In this document: positions 17,793 to 28,231 of the stretch, in pieces
Layout of the letters: every line of letters starts with the position of its first letter
How positions within the stretch are numbered: the first letter of the stretch is position 1
Assembly: GCF_001484965.1 (NCBI RefSeq)
Contig: NZ_LLYY01000009.1
Span: 62,001 to 126,000 of the forward strand
Direction of reading: 5' to 3'
From: Shouchella shacheensis
Lineage (GTDB): Bacteria; Bacillota; Bacilli; Bacillales; Bacillaceae_D
DNA length: 64,000 nucleotides
The notes under the pieces: model-generated
Database searches by the model: none
What the model saw: the letters and a program-made list of their open reading frames with translations, nothing else
Told to the model about the DNA's origin: nothing
Translations under genes and position numbers: made by a program

Positions 17793-17914
17793 GATCCAGC
17801 TGCGGCGGGTAAAAGCTCGAGATTTTTCAGTCCTGCCCCGAAATCCAAAATCGGGATTTCTGGGGCAGGCCTTCCAAAATTCTCGCTTCTGGGCGACCCG
17901 CCTCCGCTTTTCTC
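17793..17914 (-). repeat. Family A repeat, second unit of a tandem pair, running into rsmB
   Basis: This 122-bp unit follows the first without a gap; the two read almost the same base for base. Its left end begins inside the rsmB reading frame at the codons for Arg-Lys, and rsmB is read through most of the element to a TGA at 17827-17829. See rsmB for the protein consequence. Confidence 0.9.
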
Positions 17915-19245
17915 ATACAAGTGATGAAGAAGCCGTCTGTTGCGAAATCGTGTGGAAGAATCGTTAGGCCATAGTCGTTGAATCGACCTTTTTCTTGCAC
18001 CGTTTCTGGCAGTCGTTGTTTCATCGTGGGGTCGACCTGGAATTCAGGATGGTTTCCTAAAAACGTGCGCACGATCTGTTCATTTTCAGTCTTGTCCACT
18101 GTGCATGTGCTGTATACGAGAAGACCTCCACTTTTTACCGTTGTGCTAGCAGATTTCAGGATCTCTAGCTGAATGCTGGCAATGGCCCGGACATCGGCTT
18201 CGGATTTTGTCCACTTCATGTCGGGTTTACGGCGAATAACGCCGAAGCCTGAGCAAGGCGCGTCTACAAGCACTCGATCAGCAGGCGAGATCTCCTCTTC
18301 GGACAGCTTGCGTGCATCTAGGGCCTGTGCGGTCACATTCGCAAGTCCAAGACGTTCTACCTGTTCATTAATCAGCTTCACTTTGTGTTTATGCAAATCA
18401 TAGGCTTGTACGTTTCCCTCGCCGTTCATCAATTCTGCGAGATGCGTAGTTTTCCCCCCTGGTGCTGCACAGGCATCAAGCACACGCATTCCAGGCTGGG
18501 GGGCAAGCACTCCGGCAACAAGCATGGAGCTTTCGTCTTGAGCCGTGAACAACCCTTCGGCAAAAGCATTCGTTTTAAAAACATTGCCTTTCTCCACCAC
18601 AAGCGCTTCTTTTGCGACTGACCCGCGCCTGACCTCTATTCCTTCATTTCCCAGCCCCTCGATGACTTCCCTCACATCTGCTTTGCTGGTGTTCACACGC
18701 AAAGTAACATCTGGAGGAACGTTATTGGCAGACGCCATGGCGATCGCCGTCTCAAGCCCGTATTGCTCCTTCCAAGAAGCAAGCAGCCAGCGCGGATGGC
18801 TCGTTTGAATAGAAGCGGCCTCCAGCGGATCGGCAATCTCCTCGATGTTCGGCAAGCCTTTCCTTTGGACTTGCCGCAGCACACCGTTGACAAAGCCGCT
18901 AATGCCTTGGTGGCCTCTCTTTTTTGCGATCGTTACTGCCTCATGAACAACTGCCCGATCTGGGACGCGGTCCAAGTACACCATTTGATAAACGGAGAGG
19001 TGAAGAAGCACACGCACCCACGCATCTAGCTTCCTAGGTTTTTTTAGAAAAGGTTGCAAGTAAAAATCAAGCGTGAGTCTGCGCGCAATCGTACCATAGA
19101 CAAGCTCTGTGAGCAAACCGGCATCTCGACGATCAAGGCCTGATTTTTTCAAGGTATCATTAAGCAATAAATGACTGTACGCCTGATTCTTCTCCACTTT
19201 CAGTAGTGCATCAAGAGCGACTTCACGAACGGTAGGTTTACTCAT
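17827..19245 (-). CDS. rsmB: 16S rRNA m5C967 methyltransferase RsmB
   Basis: RsmB methylates cytosine 967 of 16S rRNA. The 472-residue protein has an N-terminal NusB-like RNA-binding domain (about 1-140) and a Rossmann methyltransferase domain with [17 protein letters not shown], the catalytic [15 protein letters not shown], and [12 protein letters not shown]. The fold should end at DGFFITCM; the last 28 or so residues ([15 protein letters not shown] and on to ISGQD) are encoded by the inserted repeat. The native stop therefore seems lost. It overlaps fmt by 8 bp. Confidence 0.95.
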   Translation of the reverse strand: MSKPTVREVALDALLKVEKNQAYSHLLLNDTLKKSGLDRRDAGLLTELVYGTIARRLTLDFYLQPFLKKPRKLDAWVRVLLHLSVYQMVYLDRVPDRAVVHEAVTIAKKRGHQGISGFVNGVLRQVQRKGLPNIEEIADPLEAASIQTSHPRWLLASWKEQYGLETAIAMASANNVPPDVTLRVNTSKADVREVIEGLGNEGIEVRRGSVAKEALVVEKGNVFKTNAFAEGLFTAQDESSMLVAGVLAPQPGMRVLDACAAPGGKTTHLAELMNGEGNVQAYDLHKHKVKLINEQVERLGLANVTAQALDARKLSEEEISPADRVLVDAPCSGFGVIRRKPDMKWTKSEADVRAIASIQLEILKSASTTVKSGGLLVYSTCTVDKTENEQIVRTFLGNHPEFQVDPTMKQRLPETVQEKGRFNDYGLTILPHDFATDGFFITCMRKAEAGRPEARILEGLPQKSRFWISGQD

Positions 19246-20182
19246 TGGCAGCTCCTAACCTCGTACCAACGGCCAGTCTTTGCGATCCTTGAACAAACTG
19301 AGAGACAGGCATCTTCTTTTTCCCGGCAGGTTGAACCAGCGTTAATACGAGCGCCGTGTTCTCACCACAGGCGACAACCACCCCTTTGCCGTCCACCCGT
19401 ATGACTTCCCCCGGACTTGCAGAAGTGGGGGCCTGTTGATTGAAAGCGACTGCCTCCCAGACTTTAAGGCGTTTGCCATGAAGCTCTGTGTAGGCCACGG
19501 GCCAAGGTCTCAAGCCGCGCACCTGATTAAAGAGGGCCTTCGCTGATTTCGTCCAGTCAAGCTTCTCTCTTTCACGAGTGATGTTGGAGGCAAAGATCGC
19601 CTCACGTTCGTCCTGAGGTTTGCCCTGAATGTCGCCACTCGCTACTCCCTCAAGCGTAGCGATGATCAGTTTTGCTCCAATCGCACTGAGCTTGTCATGC
19701 ATCGTGCCAACGTCATCCTCTTCTGCAATTGGCGTCGCTTCCTGTGTCAAAATGTCGCCTGCATCCAGCTTCTCGGCCATGTACATAATCGTAATCCCCG
19801 TCTCTTGCTCTCCATCCATAATGGCTTGATGAATCGGTGCACCGCCACGGTATTTTGGCAAGAGCGAAGCATGCACGTTGAGGCAGCCATAGCGGGGCGT
19901 CTCCAGAATTTCCTTAGGCAAAATTTGCCCGTAAGCTGCTGTAACAATCACGTCCGGCTGATAAGAAAGAATCTCTTCATACTGATGACGAATTTTATCT
20001 GGCTGAAGCACGTCAATACCGTGCTTTTCGGCTTCCTGTTTCACAGGCGGCGCCGTTAACACTTTCTTTCGCCCAATGGGCTTGTCCGGCTGCGTCACAA
20101 CGGCCAGCACTTCATACGTATTGATCAACGTCTGTAAAATCGGGACAGAGAAATCAGGTGTTCCCATAAATACGATCTTCAA
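19238..20182 (-). CDS. fmt: Methionyl-tRNA formyltransferase
   Basis: Fmt formylates initiator Met-tRNA. The 314-residue protein has the formyl-folate domain (about 1-205) with [14 protein letters not shown] at the start, [16 protein letters not shown] and the C-terminal OB domain with [13 protein letters not shown] choose a TTG start at 20182: AAGGAG lies 9 nt upstream and the protein then begins [11 protein letters not shown] as expected. The ribosome site overlaps the priA stop codon, indicating coupling. In B. subtilis def lies between priA and fmt; it is absent here. Confidence 0.95.
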   Translation of the reverse strand: MKIVFMGTPDFSVPILQTLINTYEVLAVVTQPDKPIGRKKVLTAPPVKQEAEKHGIDVLQPDKIRHQYEEILSYQPDVIVTAAYGQILPKEILETPRYGCLNVHASLLPKYRGGAPIHQAIMDGEQETGITIMYMAEKLDAGDILTQEATPIAEEDDVGTMHDKLSAIGAKLIIATLEGVASGDIQGKPQDEREAIFASNITREREKLDWTKSAKALFNQVRGLRPWPVAYTELHGKRLKVWEAVAFNQQAPTSASPGEVIRVDGKGVVVACGENTALVLTLVQPAGKKKMPVSQFVQGSQRLAVGTRLGAANE

Positions 20183-20195
20183 AAACTTCCACTCC

Positions 20196-22601
20196 TTACA
20201 TAAAAAAGTACGGATGTACATCCATACTTATTTGCAGCTGTTTGTTGCGTGAATCTCGCAAATAATGCTGCATAATCGTCGTTAAGGCTTCATGAAGTCT
20301 CGGTTCATGCCTGTATTTTATCACGCATTGATAGCGATATCTATCTTTGATGCGAGCGATCGGCGAGACGACGGGACCAAGCACAATCGTTCCTTCTGAG
20401 AAAGTGGTCTTAAAGAAATCGGCAATTTTGCCAGCGGCTTGAATCACTTTTGGCAGTTCTGTATCAGAAATGGTCACAAGAGCCATGAAGTAATAAGGAG
20501 GATACCCCCCCTGCTTTCTTGTCTGCATTTCTGTTGCAAAAAATTGTTCATAATTATGATCTTTCACAAGCTGAATGCTGTAATGTTCGGGCGTGTACGT
20601 TTGCACAACCACTTCCCCACTGCGCTCATCTCGTCCCGCACGACCAGCCACTTGCTCCAGAAGCTGAAAGGTGCGCTCTGCCGAACGAAAATCTGGAATG
20701 TGAAGCATCGTGTCTGCCGCAAGCACGCCGACAAGCGTAATATTGGGGAAGTCTAGCCCTTTGGCAATCATTTGCGTCCCTAAGAGGATGTCCGCTCCTC
20801 CGGCCCCAAACGTATCAAGCAGACGCTGATGCGCGCCTTTTTTTCGCGTTGTGTCCACATCCATACGAATCACTCGTGCTTCCGGCAGCACCTTCGCCAG
20901 CTCTTCCTCTACCTTCTGCGTCCCTGAACCAAAAAAGCGAATATGTTCGCTCCCGCATTCTGCGCATACGTTTGGCATTGGCTGTTCATCGCCGCAGTAA
21001 TGACATTTCAACGAATGTCCGGCACGATGATACGTATAGGAGATGTCGCAGTGCGGGCAACTGGCAACATACCCACAATCACGACACATCACAAACGTGG
21101 AATACCCTCTGCGATTTAAGAAAAGAACACTTTGCTCGCCGTTTTCTATGCGTCCCTTTAATTTTTCGAGAAGAGAAGATGAGAACATCGAGCGGTTCCC
21201 GTAACGTAATTCCTCTCGCATATCAACAACCTCTACGTCTGGTAGGGGTCTTGCATTCACACGTTCGGTCAGGGACAGCAGGGTATAGACCCCTTTTTTG
21301 GCCCGAGCGTACGATTCAATTGACGGAGTGGCACTTCCAAGGATGACCGGCGCCTGATGGTGCTCTCCACGAAAAAGGGCCACATCCCGCGTGTGGTAGC
21401 GCGGTGCTTCCTCCTGCTTATAGGTCGTCTCATGCTCTTCGTCAATGATGATAAGGCCGACATTTGTGAAAGGAGCAAAAACCGCTGAGCGAGCACCGAC
21501 CACCACCTTAACTTCTTTTCGATGAATTTTGCGCCACTCGTCGTATTTCTCCCCGGCGGAAAGACCGGAGTGCATCACGGCGACAAGGGCACCGAAGCGA
21601 GCTTTAAACCGTGTGACCATTTGCGGAGTCAGGGAGATCTCGGGTACAAGAACAATGGCTTCTTGATTCTTCGCAAGAACGGCAGCAATCGCCTGCAAGT
21701 AGATCTCTGTTTTTCCGCTCCCCGTCACGCCGTGAAGGAGCATGGCCTCATGTCGACTTTCGCCTACCGCCTGTAGAATCGGAGTCATGACTTCCGACTG
21801 CTTATCTGTCAACAGCAGCTCCTCTGTTCGCTCAATCGTTTGCCCTGCCATAGGGTCGCGGTAGACTTCTTCCTTCGTTTCAACCACAAGTCCCTTATCA
21901 AGGAGCGGTTTGATAGTCGCTCGCGTAGTACCGAGCACTTCAACAACCCGCTTTGTCGGCACAGCTTCGCCTTGTTTGGCAATGTAGGCCAGAACCTCCT
22001 TTTGCTTAGCCGCTCGGGCAGGGAGCTGCCTCAACAAATCGCCCAGGTCATTCTTTGCTAGACGCACGCGCTTCTCTGTTTTCTTTGATCCCTGTTCTTT
22101 CACTTTATGTGTAACAGAAAGGAGATGGGCATCAAGCGCTTCCCCTACAAGTGGCAAATCTCTTCCTAAATGTTCTTTAGCCAACTCCCATGTACAAAAC
22201 GTTTTGTCTGCAAAAAGCGTCTGCAAAGGCAAAGGGAGCTTGCGTTTATCCACGAGCAGATGAAGCTCCTTTGTTACCTTTGCTTTCAAAGCAGCGGGGA
22301 GCATTGCTTGAAAAGCTGTAATCTGAAAGCACACGGTTGAGTCAGCCATCCACTTTCCTAAACGAAGAAGCTCTTCGGTTAAGACTGGCACTGGGTCGAG
22401 CACTTCAGTTAATGGCTTAAGCTTTTTTAGGTCGGTGTTCGTCGCCATGCTGAGAACAAAGCCCTGAATGTGACGAGGACCAAATGGAACAATCACACGC
22501 ACACCTGGCTTGGCGAATGCTTGCCATCGGCTCGGCACTTCGTAATCAAACAGGCGGTCGGTCTGAGCCGAAGGAACATCCACGACCACTTGGGCGATCA
22601 C
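20196..22601 (-). CDS. priA: Primosomal protein N' (replication restart helicase PriA)
   Basis: PriA recognises abandoned forks and reloads the replisome. The 801-residue protein has the N-terminal 3'-end binding domain, Walker [13 protein letters not shown], Walker [13 protein letters not shown], eight clustered cysteines binding zinc ([28 protein letters not shown]) and helicase motif [12 protein letters not shown]. It starts with GTG at 22601, overlapping the coaBC stop (GTGA). Gene order coaBC-priA-fmt-rsmB is as in Bacillus apart from the missing def. Confidence 0.96.
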   Translation of the reverse strand: MIAQVVVDVPSAQTDRLFDYEVPSRWQAFAKPGVRVIVPFGPRHIQGFVLSMATNTDLKKLKPLTEVLDPVPVLTEELLRLGKWMADSTVCFQITAFQAMLPAALKAKVTKELHLLVDKRKLPLPLQTLFADKTFCTWELAKEHLGRDLPLVGEALDAHLLSVTHKVKEQGSKKTEKRVRLAKNDLGDLLRQLPARAAKQKEVLAYIAKQGEAVPTKRVVEVLGTTRATIKPLLDKGLVVETKEEVYRDPMAGQTIERTEELLLTDKQSEVMTPILQAVGESRHEAMLLHGVTGSGKTEIYLQAIAAVLAKNQEAIVLVPEISLTPQMVTRFKARFGALVAVMHSGLSAGEKYDEWRKIHRKEVKVVVGARSAVFAPFTNVGLIIIDEEHETTYKQEEAPRYHTRDVALFRGEHHQAPVILGSATPSIESYARAKKGVYTLLSLTERVNARPLPDVEVVDMREELRYGNRSMFSSSLLEKLKGRIENGEQSVLFLNRRGYSTFVMCRDCGYVASCPHCDISYTYHRAGHSLKCHYCGDEQPMPNVCAECGSEHIRFFGSGTQKVEEELAKVLPEARVIRMDVDTTRKKGAHQRLLDTFGAGGADILLGTQMIAKGLDFPNITLVGVLAADTMLHIPDFRSAERTFQLLEQVAGRAGRDERSGEVVVQTYTPEHYSIQLVKDHNYEQFFATEMQTRKQGGYPPYYFMALVTISDTELPKVIQAAGKIADFFKTTFSEGTIVLGPVVSPIARIKDRYRYQCVIKYRHEPRLHEALTTIMQHYLRDSRNKQLQISMDVHPYFFM

Positions 22602-23806
22602 AAATGCCCACTCCGCTTTCCATACGCCTCAATCGCATCAAGAACATGGCTCGCCACCTCTGTTTTCGATTTTTCTGAGTGCTCCTCGTGCCTGCCGTCT
22701 CGGGTGAAAATCGAGACGATGTTTGTATCTCCATCGAATCCAGCCCCTGCTGCGGTGATGTCATTGGCCACAATGAGATCAAGAGATTTGCGTTCCATTT
22801 TGTCCAGTGCATAACGCTTAAGATCCTCAGATTCAGCAGCAAAGCCTACAAGAACCTGCTTTTGCTTTGTGCGTCCAAGCATCTGCAAAATGTCTGTAGT
22901 AGCCTCAAGCTCTACGGACCAGCTCTCCTGATTTTTTTTCCGTTTTTGCTCATAGGTCTTGACGGGCCGATAGTCTGCGACAGCCGCCGCTTTAACGACA
23001 ACGTCAACATGCTCATAAAGAGTCGTCACAGCCTCGTACATTTCCTGACTCGTGACCACATCGATAACGTCTACCCCTGGTGGAACGCTTAGCGCTGTCG
23101 GTCCTGTTACAAGCGTCACATTCGCTCCGCGCAGCATCGCTTCCCGTGCCAGTGCGTAGCCCATTTTTCCCGATGAATAGTTTGTAAAATAACGCACAGG
23201 GTCGATTGGCTCTCTTGTCGGCCCGGCCGTCACAAGCACGCGCTTTCCGACAAGGCTCGTCTTCTCCGCAAGAGTCGCCTCCGCCGCTTCCACCAGTTCC
23301 TCCGGCTCGGCCATGCGTCCTTTGCCTATCCACCCGCAGGCAAGAAATCCGGCACCTGGTTCGACCAGACGGTAGCCATACTCCTCGAGCGTCTTAAGGT
23401 TTTTCTGTACAGAAGGATGTTCATACATGTTCACATTCATTGTCGGCGCAAGGATCACTGGCGCCTGCGTGGCAAGCACAAGCGTCGTCAGCATATTATC
23501 AGCAATGCCATGCGCGAGTTTGGCAAGCGAATTGGCACTTGCCGGGGCAATCAAAACGAGATCCGCTTGATCAGCTGTATCGATGTGAGCGATCTTCGTT
23601 GGATCAGGCTCTGTGAATGTGTCCGTGTAAACAGGGTTGCGGGCAAGCGCTTGAAAGGTAAGTGGCGTAACAAATTTCGTTGCCGCTTCCGTCATGACCA
23701 CATGCACGTTTGCTCCGGCCTGCGTGAGTTTGCTGACAAGAGCCGCTGCTTTAAACGCTGCAATTCCTCCACTCACTCCAACCACGATGGTTTTATTAGA
23801 AAGCAT
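22598..23806 (-). CDS. coaBC: Bifunctional phosphopantothenoylcysteine decarboxylase / phosphopantothenate-cysteine ligase
   Basis: CoaBC performs two steps of coenzyme A synthesis. The 402-residue protein has an N-terminal flavoprotein decarboxylase (about 1-180) with GVSGGIAAFKAA, catalytic His in THIDTADQAD-like context, PTMNVNMYEHPSV and the Cys of LACGWIGKGRMAEP, then a CoaB ligase domain with VTAGPTREPIDPVR and FAAES. I use the ATG at 23806, preceded by GGAGG; an upstream ATG overlaps that site. It lies between rpoZ and priA. Confidence 0.95.
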   Translation of the reverse strand: MLSNKTIVVGVSGGIAAFKAAALVSKLTQAGANVHVVMTEAATKFVTPLTFQALARNPVYTDTFTEPDPTKIAHIDTADQADLVLIAPASANSLAKLAHGIADNMLTTLVLATQAPVILAPTMNVNMYEHPSVQKNLKTLEEYGYRLVEPGAGFLACGWIGKGRMAEPEELVEAAEATLAEKTSLVGKRVLVTAGPTREPIDPVRYFTNYSSGKMGYALAREAMLRGANVTLVTGPTALSVPPGVDVIDVVTSQEMYEAVTTLYEHVDVVVKAAAVADYRPVKTYEQKRKKNQESWSVELEATTDILQMLGRTKQKQVLVGFAAESEDLKRYALDKMERKSLDLIVANDITAAGAGFDGDTNIVSIFTRDGRHEEHSEKSKTEVASHVLDAIEAYGKRSGHL

Positions 23807-23857
23807 GAGTTTCTCTCCTCCCATGTGTCTCTACCTTCTTCTCCTTTTATAAACCGC

Positions 23858-23931
23858 AAAAAAGGCTGCCTTCCCTCGCGCACTTGAGGAGAGCAAGCTC
23901 GTCCAAGTGCTATCTGTTTAAGGAGACAGCC
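23858..23931 (-). terminator. Large structured terminator between rpoZ and coaBC
   Basis: On the minus strand, GGCTG (23927-23931) pairs with CAGCC (23864-23868) around an inner 7-bp stem GCACTTG/CAAGTGC, and the structure ends in TTTTTT. It starts about 10 bp after the rpoZ stop. It would end or attenuate the remA-gmk-rpoZ transcript. Confidence 0.6.
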
Positions 23932-23940
23932 GACCATGAC

Positions 23941-24791
<851 letters not shown>

Positions 24792-24807
24792 TTAATGCTG
24801 ACCTTAT

Positions 24808-25071
24808 TTAATCCTCTTCCCCATTTTCATCTTTTGTTGACAAGCGCTGTGCCACGGTTTCTGGCTGAACAGCGCTCAAGATGACATGATCGCTGTCTGT
24901 GACAATCACTGCACGCGTTCGTCTACCATATGTAGCATCAACAAGCATGTTTCGATCACGCGCCTCTTGCATAATCCGTTTAATTGGCGCAGATTCTGGA
25001 CTAACAATCGAGATAATCCGATTGGCTGATACGATGTTTCCGAACCCAATATTAATTAATTTAATGCTCAT
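24808..25071 (-). CDS. remA: Extracellular matrix regulator RemA
   Basis: RemA is a DNA-binding regulator that activates biofilm matrix and osmoprotection genes in B. subtilis by wrapping DNA as a ring-shaped oligomer. The 87-residue protein begins [20 protein letters not shown] and contains the conserved [11 protein letters not shown] and [13 protein letters not shown]. It is 34 bp before gmk, its normal position. The yicC-type gene (yloC) that usually precedes it is absent. Confidence 0.94.
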   Translation of the reverse strand: MSIKLINIGFGNIVSANRIISIVSPESAPIKRIMQEARDRNMLVDATYGRRTRAVIVTDSDHVILSAVQPETVAQRLSTKDENGEED

Positions 25072-25271
25072 AATTGTTCCCCCAGTCTAAGGTCGGTCGC
25101 TCCTCGTTCCTCTCGTAATACCCATTATACCAGATCTTTCGTTCTCTATACGAACTTGCGTCACTCATGATCAGAATGGCAAGGAAAACACTCATCCAGT
25201 ATTTAATTGTACCGGAATTTCGCTTTTGCAACAAGTAGCGAATCAAAAATGATCTCGCTTCTGCTAAATCC

Positions 25272-25327
25272 GAGAGGCGCAGGGGGGTCGCCCAAAATCT
25301 CGAGCTCTTACCCGCCGCAGCTAGACA
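25272..25327 (+). repeat. Family A repeat with internal deletion
   Basis: This 56-bp copy keeps the left end (GAGAGGCGCAGG), a short middle with AAAATCTCGAGCT, and the complete right end CCCGCCGCAGCTAGACAA. About half of the element is missing. The right end touches the A-rich side of the terminator at 25327. Confidence 0.8.
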
Positions 25328-25363
25328 AAAAGACCAACCCGGCTGAAGGACCGAATTGATCTT
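25327..25363 (-). terminator. Intrinsic terminator after the P-type ATPase gene
   Basis: On the minus strand a 13-bp stem (AAGATCAATTCGG with CCGGGTTGGTCTT, including some G-T pairs) with an 8-nt loop is followed by TTTTGTC. It begins about 6 bp after the ATPase stop codon. Confidence 0.8.
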
Positions 25364-25368
25364 TGTCG

Positions 25369-28089
25369 TTAGGAACGGTTCGTTGCCGTAGGACGGAAAA
25401 GCTGAAACCCACCAAGCACAACGGTTGGGATTGCCGCCATACCAAGAACAAGAAGCCATTCACGCACATTGAGTGGAACTGTATGGAACACTGGCTGCAG
25501 CTGCGGCAAGTAGATTACGGCTAGCATGAGCAGAATAGAAATGACCACGGCCCCAACTAAGTAAAGATTTCCAAATAAGTTCCGATGGTAGATGGAGTAC
25601 TCGCTCCGGCAATCGAATACGTGTATCAATTGAGCCATGACTAGCGTAAGAAAAGCAACGGTCTGAGCAAGTGCTAAGTTTGGTGGATGATTTTGATAGG
25701 TCAGGGCAAAAGCTACGATGGTGACTACACCAATCATGAAGCCTCGACTTATGATCTTCCAGGCAAGCCCCCTAGCAAAAACCCCTTCATCTGGACTACG
25801 AGGCTTGCGTTTCATCACATCCCCCTCGGCTCGGTCCATACCAAGCGCCACTGCAGGAAGACCGTCCGTAACGAGATTGATCCATAGGATCTGAATTGCT
25901 ACAAGCGGGAGCGGCATACCTAGAATCATCGCGAAAAGCATTACGAGAATTTCACCGACGTTGGAAGCCATCATGTAGCGAATGAATTTACGGATATTCT
26001 CGTAAATGTTCCGCCCTTCTTTAATTGCTTCCTTAATCGTGAGAAAATTGTCGTCCGCAAGCACAAGCGAGGAGGCTTCTTTTGCGACATCAGTCCCCGT
26101 CATTCCCATAGCAACGCCGATATTGGCCGCCTTAATTGCTGGTGCATCATTGACCCCATCGCCAGTCATAGCGACAATATGGTCCTTCCGTTGCAAAGCT
26201 TGCACAATTTTAAGCTTGTGCTCCGGTGAAACACGTGCATAGACATAGATGTTGTCGACGTCTTCCTCTAAGTCGGTCACACTCATCCGGCTGAGTGCCC
26301 CCCCATCAATCACCTTTCCACCTTCTGGTAAAATGGAGAGGTCACGCGCAATCGCTGCTGCTGTTACTTGGTGGTCTCCTGTAATCATGATCGTCTTAAT
26401 CCCGGCCTCTCGGCATTCAGCAATGGCCGTACGCGCTTCTTCCCTTGGCGGATCGATCATGCCATGAATTCCTACAAACGTTAGCCCGCGCTCAGCCTCC
26501 GACGCTGTCGTGCACGTCTCTCCCTTTGCAAGCGGTCGATACGCAATGGCTAGCGTCCGCAGTGCTTTGCCTGCCATTCCCTCCACTGCTTGATGAATCC
26601 CCTCCCGTTTTTTTGGAGTGAGTGCTTCATGCCGTCCCTCTGTCGCCACCGTTTGACAGCGGGCAACAATGACATCAGGCGCTCCCTTTGTAATCACATA
26701 GCTTCGCCCCGCATCGTCACAAACAACAACGCTCATCATTTTCCGAGTGGAATCAAACGGGAACTCTTCCACGCGGCGATAGGTTTCTTCCAAGCCTTCC
26801 CGGCTAAACCCTGCTTTTGTAGCCGCAACCACTAACGCCCCTTCCGTTGGGTCGCCGTCTAGGATGTACGCCGTTTCTTTTTTCTTGAGCAACCCTTTTT
26901 TCTCGGGCGCTTCTCGTAAGGTCGCATTGCTGCAAAGAGCTCCGTAGCTTAGCAATCGGCTCATCCCACGATGTTTTGCTGGGGACACGTCCTTGCCTTC
27001 ATGGGTGAAGCTCCCTTCCATCTCATAGCCCGAGCCACTCACATTCCACGTTTGTCCTTCTGTCCAGAGAGTCGTAACGGTCATTTTGTTTTCGGTCAAT
27101 GTCCCTGTTTTATCTGAACAAATGACGGAAGCGCAGCCGAGTGTCTCTACAGCTGGAAGCTTACGGACAATCCCTTTTCGTTTGATCATTCGCTGAACGC
27201 CCAAGGCAAGAGCGACGGTCACAATAGCCGGAAGCCCTTCTGGAATGGCTGCTACGGCGAGCGATACCCCTGAAATAAACATCGTATGCAAATCGTGGCC
27301 CTGCAAAAGCCCAATCACGACGACGAGCGCGGTTAGGAGCAAAGCCACCGTGATCAGCGTTTTTCCTAACTGCTCAAGTCTCCGTTGCAGCGGAGTCACG
27401 AGCGTCTCCGTTTCTTGCAGGAGATGGGCAATCTTTCCCATCTCCGTTTTCATGCCCGTCCCAATCACAAGTCCGATCCCACTACCTTGCGTGACCATCG
27501 TCCCCATAAAGGCCATATTCTCTTGGTCTCCGAGCTGAATGTCCGTCGCTGCAATGGCCTGGTCATGCTTATGCACTGGAACCGACTCGCCTGTGAGCGA
27601 TGCTTCATCAATGCGAAGCCCAGACGCTTGCATCAGTCGCAGGTCCGCTCCAACCCTGTCCCCGGCAGAAATTTTCACGACATCGCCCGGAACAACGTCT
27701 ATAGAGGGAACACGCACCCATTCTCCGTTTCTTAACACGTTCATTTGAGGGGCTGAGAGTTCTTTTAACGCATCCAGCGACTTCTCGGCTTTCCGTTCCT
27801 GGAAAAACCCGAGCACCCCGTTCAGTACGACGATACACATGATCGTAATCGCGTCAAGAAATTCCCCGATAAGCCCAGAAATCAGTGTCGCTGCAAGCAG
27901 AACAAGAACCATGAAGTCTTTAAACTGCCCCAGAAAAGTGAGGAGCGCAGAAGCCCGAGGCGGTTCCTTCAGCTTGTTGGACCCGTACGTTTTCAGGCGC
28001 TTCTGGACGTTCTTGTCATTGAGCCCATTCCCTACACTCGAGTTTGTTTTGTATTCCACTTCTTCTGGCTTCATACTGTACCAGTTCAT
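25369..28089 (-). CDS. Calcium-transporting P-type ATPase (type IIA)
   Basis: This 906-residue membrane pump matches the SERCA-like YloB family, which exports calcium and supports germination and heat resistance of spores in B. subtilis. It has the N-terminal cation ATPase domain, actuator TGES, helix M4 with [11 protein letters not shown], the phosphorylation site [10 protein letters not shown], the hinge [11 protein letters not shown] and about ten membrane helices. Gene order (divergent from rqcH, upstream of remA) is as in B. subtilis. Calcium specificity is inferred from family and position. Confidence 0.92.
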   Translation of the reverse strand: MNWYSMKPEEVEYKTNSSVGNGLNDKNVQKRLKTYGSNKLKEPPRASALLTFLGQFKDFMVLVLLAATLISGLIGEFLDAITIMCIVVLNGVLGFFQERKAEKSLDALKELSAPQMNVLRNGEWVRVPSIDVVPGDVVKISAGDRVGADLRLMQASGLRIDEASLTGESVPVHKHDQAIAATDIQLGDQENMAFMGTMVTQGSGIGLVIGTGMKTEMGKIAHLLQETETLVTPLQRRLEQLGKTLITVALLLTALVVVIGLLQGHDLHTMFISGVSLAVAAIPEGLPAIVTVALALGVQRMIKRKGIVRKLPAVETLGCASVICSDKTGTLTENKMTVTTLWTEGQTWNVSGSGYEMEGSFTHEGKDVSPAKHRGMSRLLSYGALCSNATLREAPEKKGLLKKKETAYILDGDPTEGALVVAATKAGFSREGLEETYRRVEEFPFDSTRKMMSVVVCDDAGRSYVITKGAPDVIVARCQTVATEGRHEALTPKKREGIHQAVEGMAGKALRTLAIAYRPLAKGETCTTASEAERGLTFVGIHGMIDPPREEARTAIAECREAGIKTIMITGDHQVTAAAIARDLSILPEGGKVIDGGALSRMSVTDLEEDVDNIYVYARVSPEHKLKIVQALQRKDHIVAMTGDGVNDAPAIKAANIGVAMGMTGTDVAKEASSLVLADDNFLTIKEAIKEGRNIYENIRKFIRYMMASNVGEILVMLFAMILGMPLPLVAIQILWINLVTDGLPAVALGMDRAEGDVMKRKPRSPDEGVFARGLAWKIISRGFMIGVVTIVAFALTYQNHPPNLALAQTVAFLTLVMAQLIHVFDCRSEYSIYHRNLFGNLYLVGAVVISILLMLAVIYLPQLQPVFHTVPLNVREWLLVLGMAAIPTVVLGGFQLFRPTATNRS

Positions 28090-28161
28090 CCTGCCACCCC
28101 ATTTTTCACGTCTTTGCTTGGCCTCCTAGTAGGAAACGTACTCGTTATACAAGCCATCTTA

Positions 28162-28190
28162 TTCAGCTAGTCCCAAAAACATGCTATACT
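28162..28190 (+). promoter_or_regulatory. Probable promoter of rqcH
   Basis: An extended -10 (TGC followed by TATACT, 28185-28190) lies 17 bp from a weak -35 TTCAGC (28162-28167), about 42 bp before the rqcH start. The intergenic space also must serve the divergent ATPase gene. Confidence 0.55.
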
Positions 28191-28231
28191 CGTGAAAGTA
28201 CACGCGAGGAAATCAGTTAGAGGTGACAAAC

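Noticed and set aside
17705-17920. Minus-strand frame made of the tandem repeat pair
   Set aside because: Its amino acids repeat because the DNA repeats (period 122); it has no independent start signal and overlaps the rsmB end.
25061-25459. Minus-strand frame spanning the region between the ATPase gene and remA
   Set aside because: It covers the ATPase end in another frame, the terminator and a repeat, and ends inside remA; composition is not that of a real protein.
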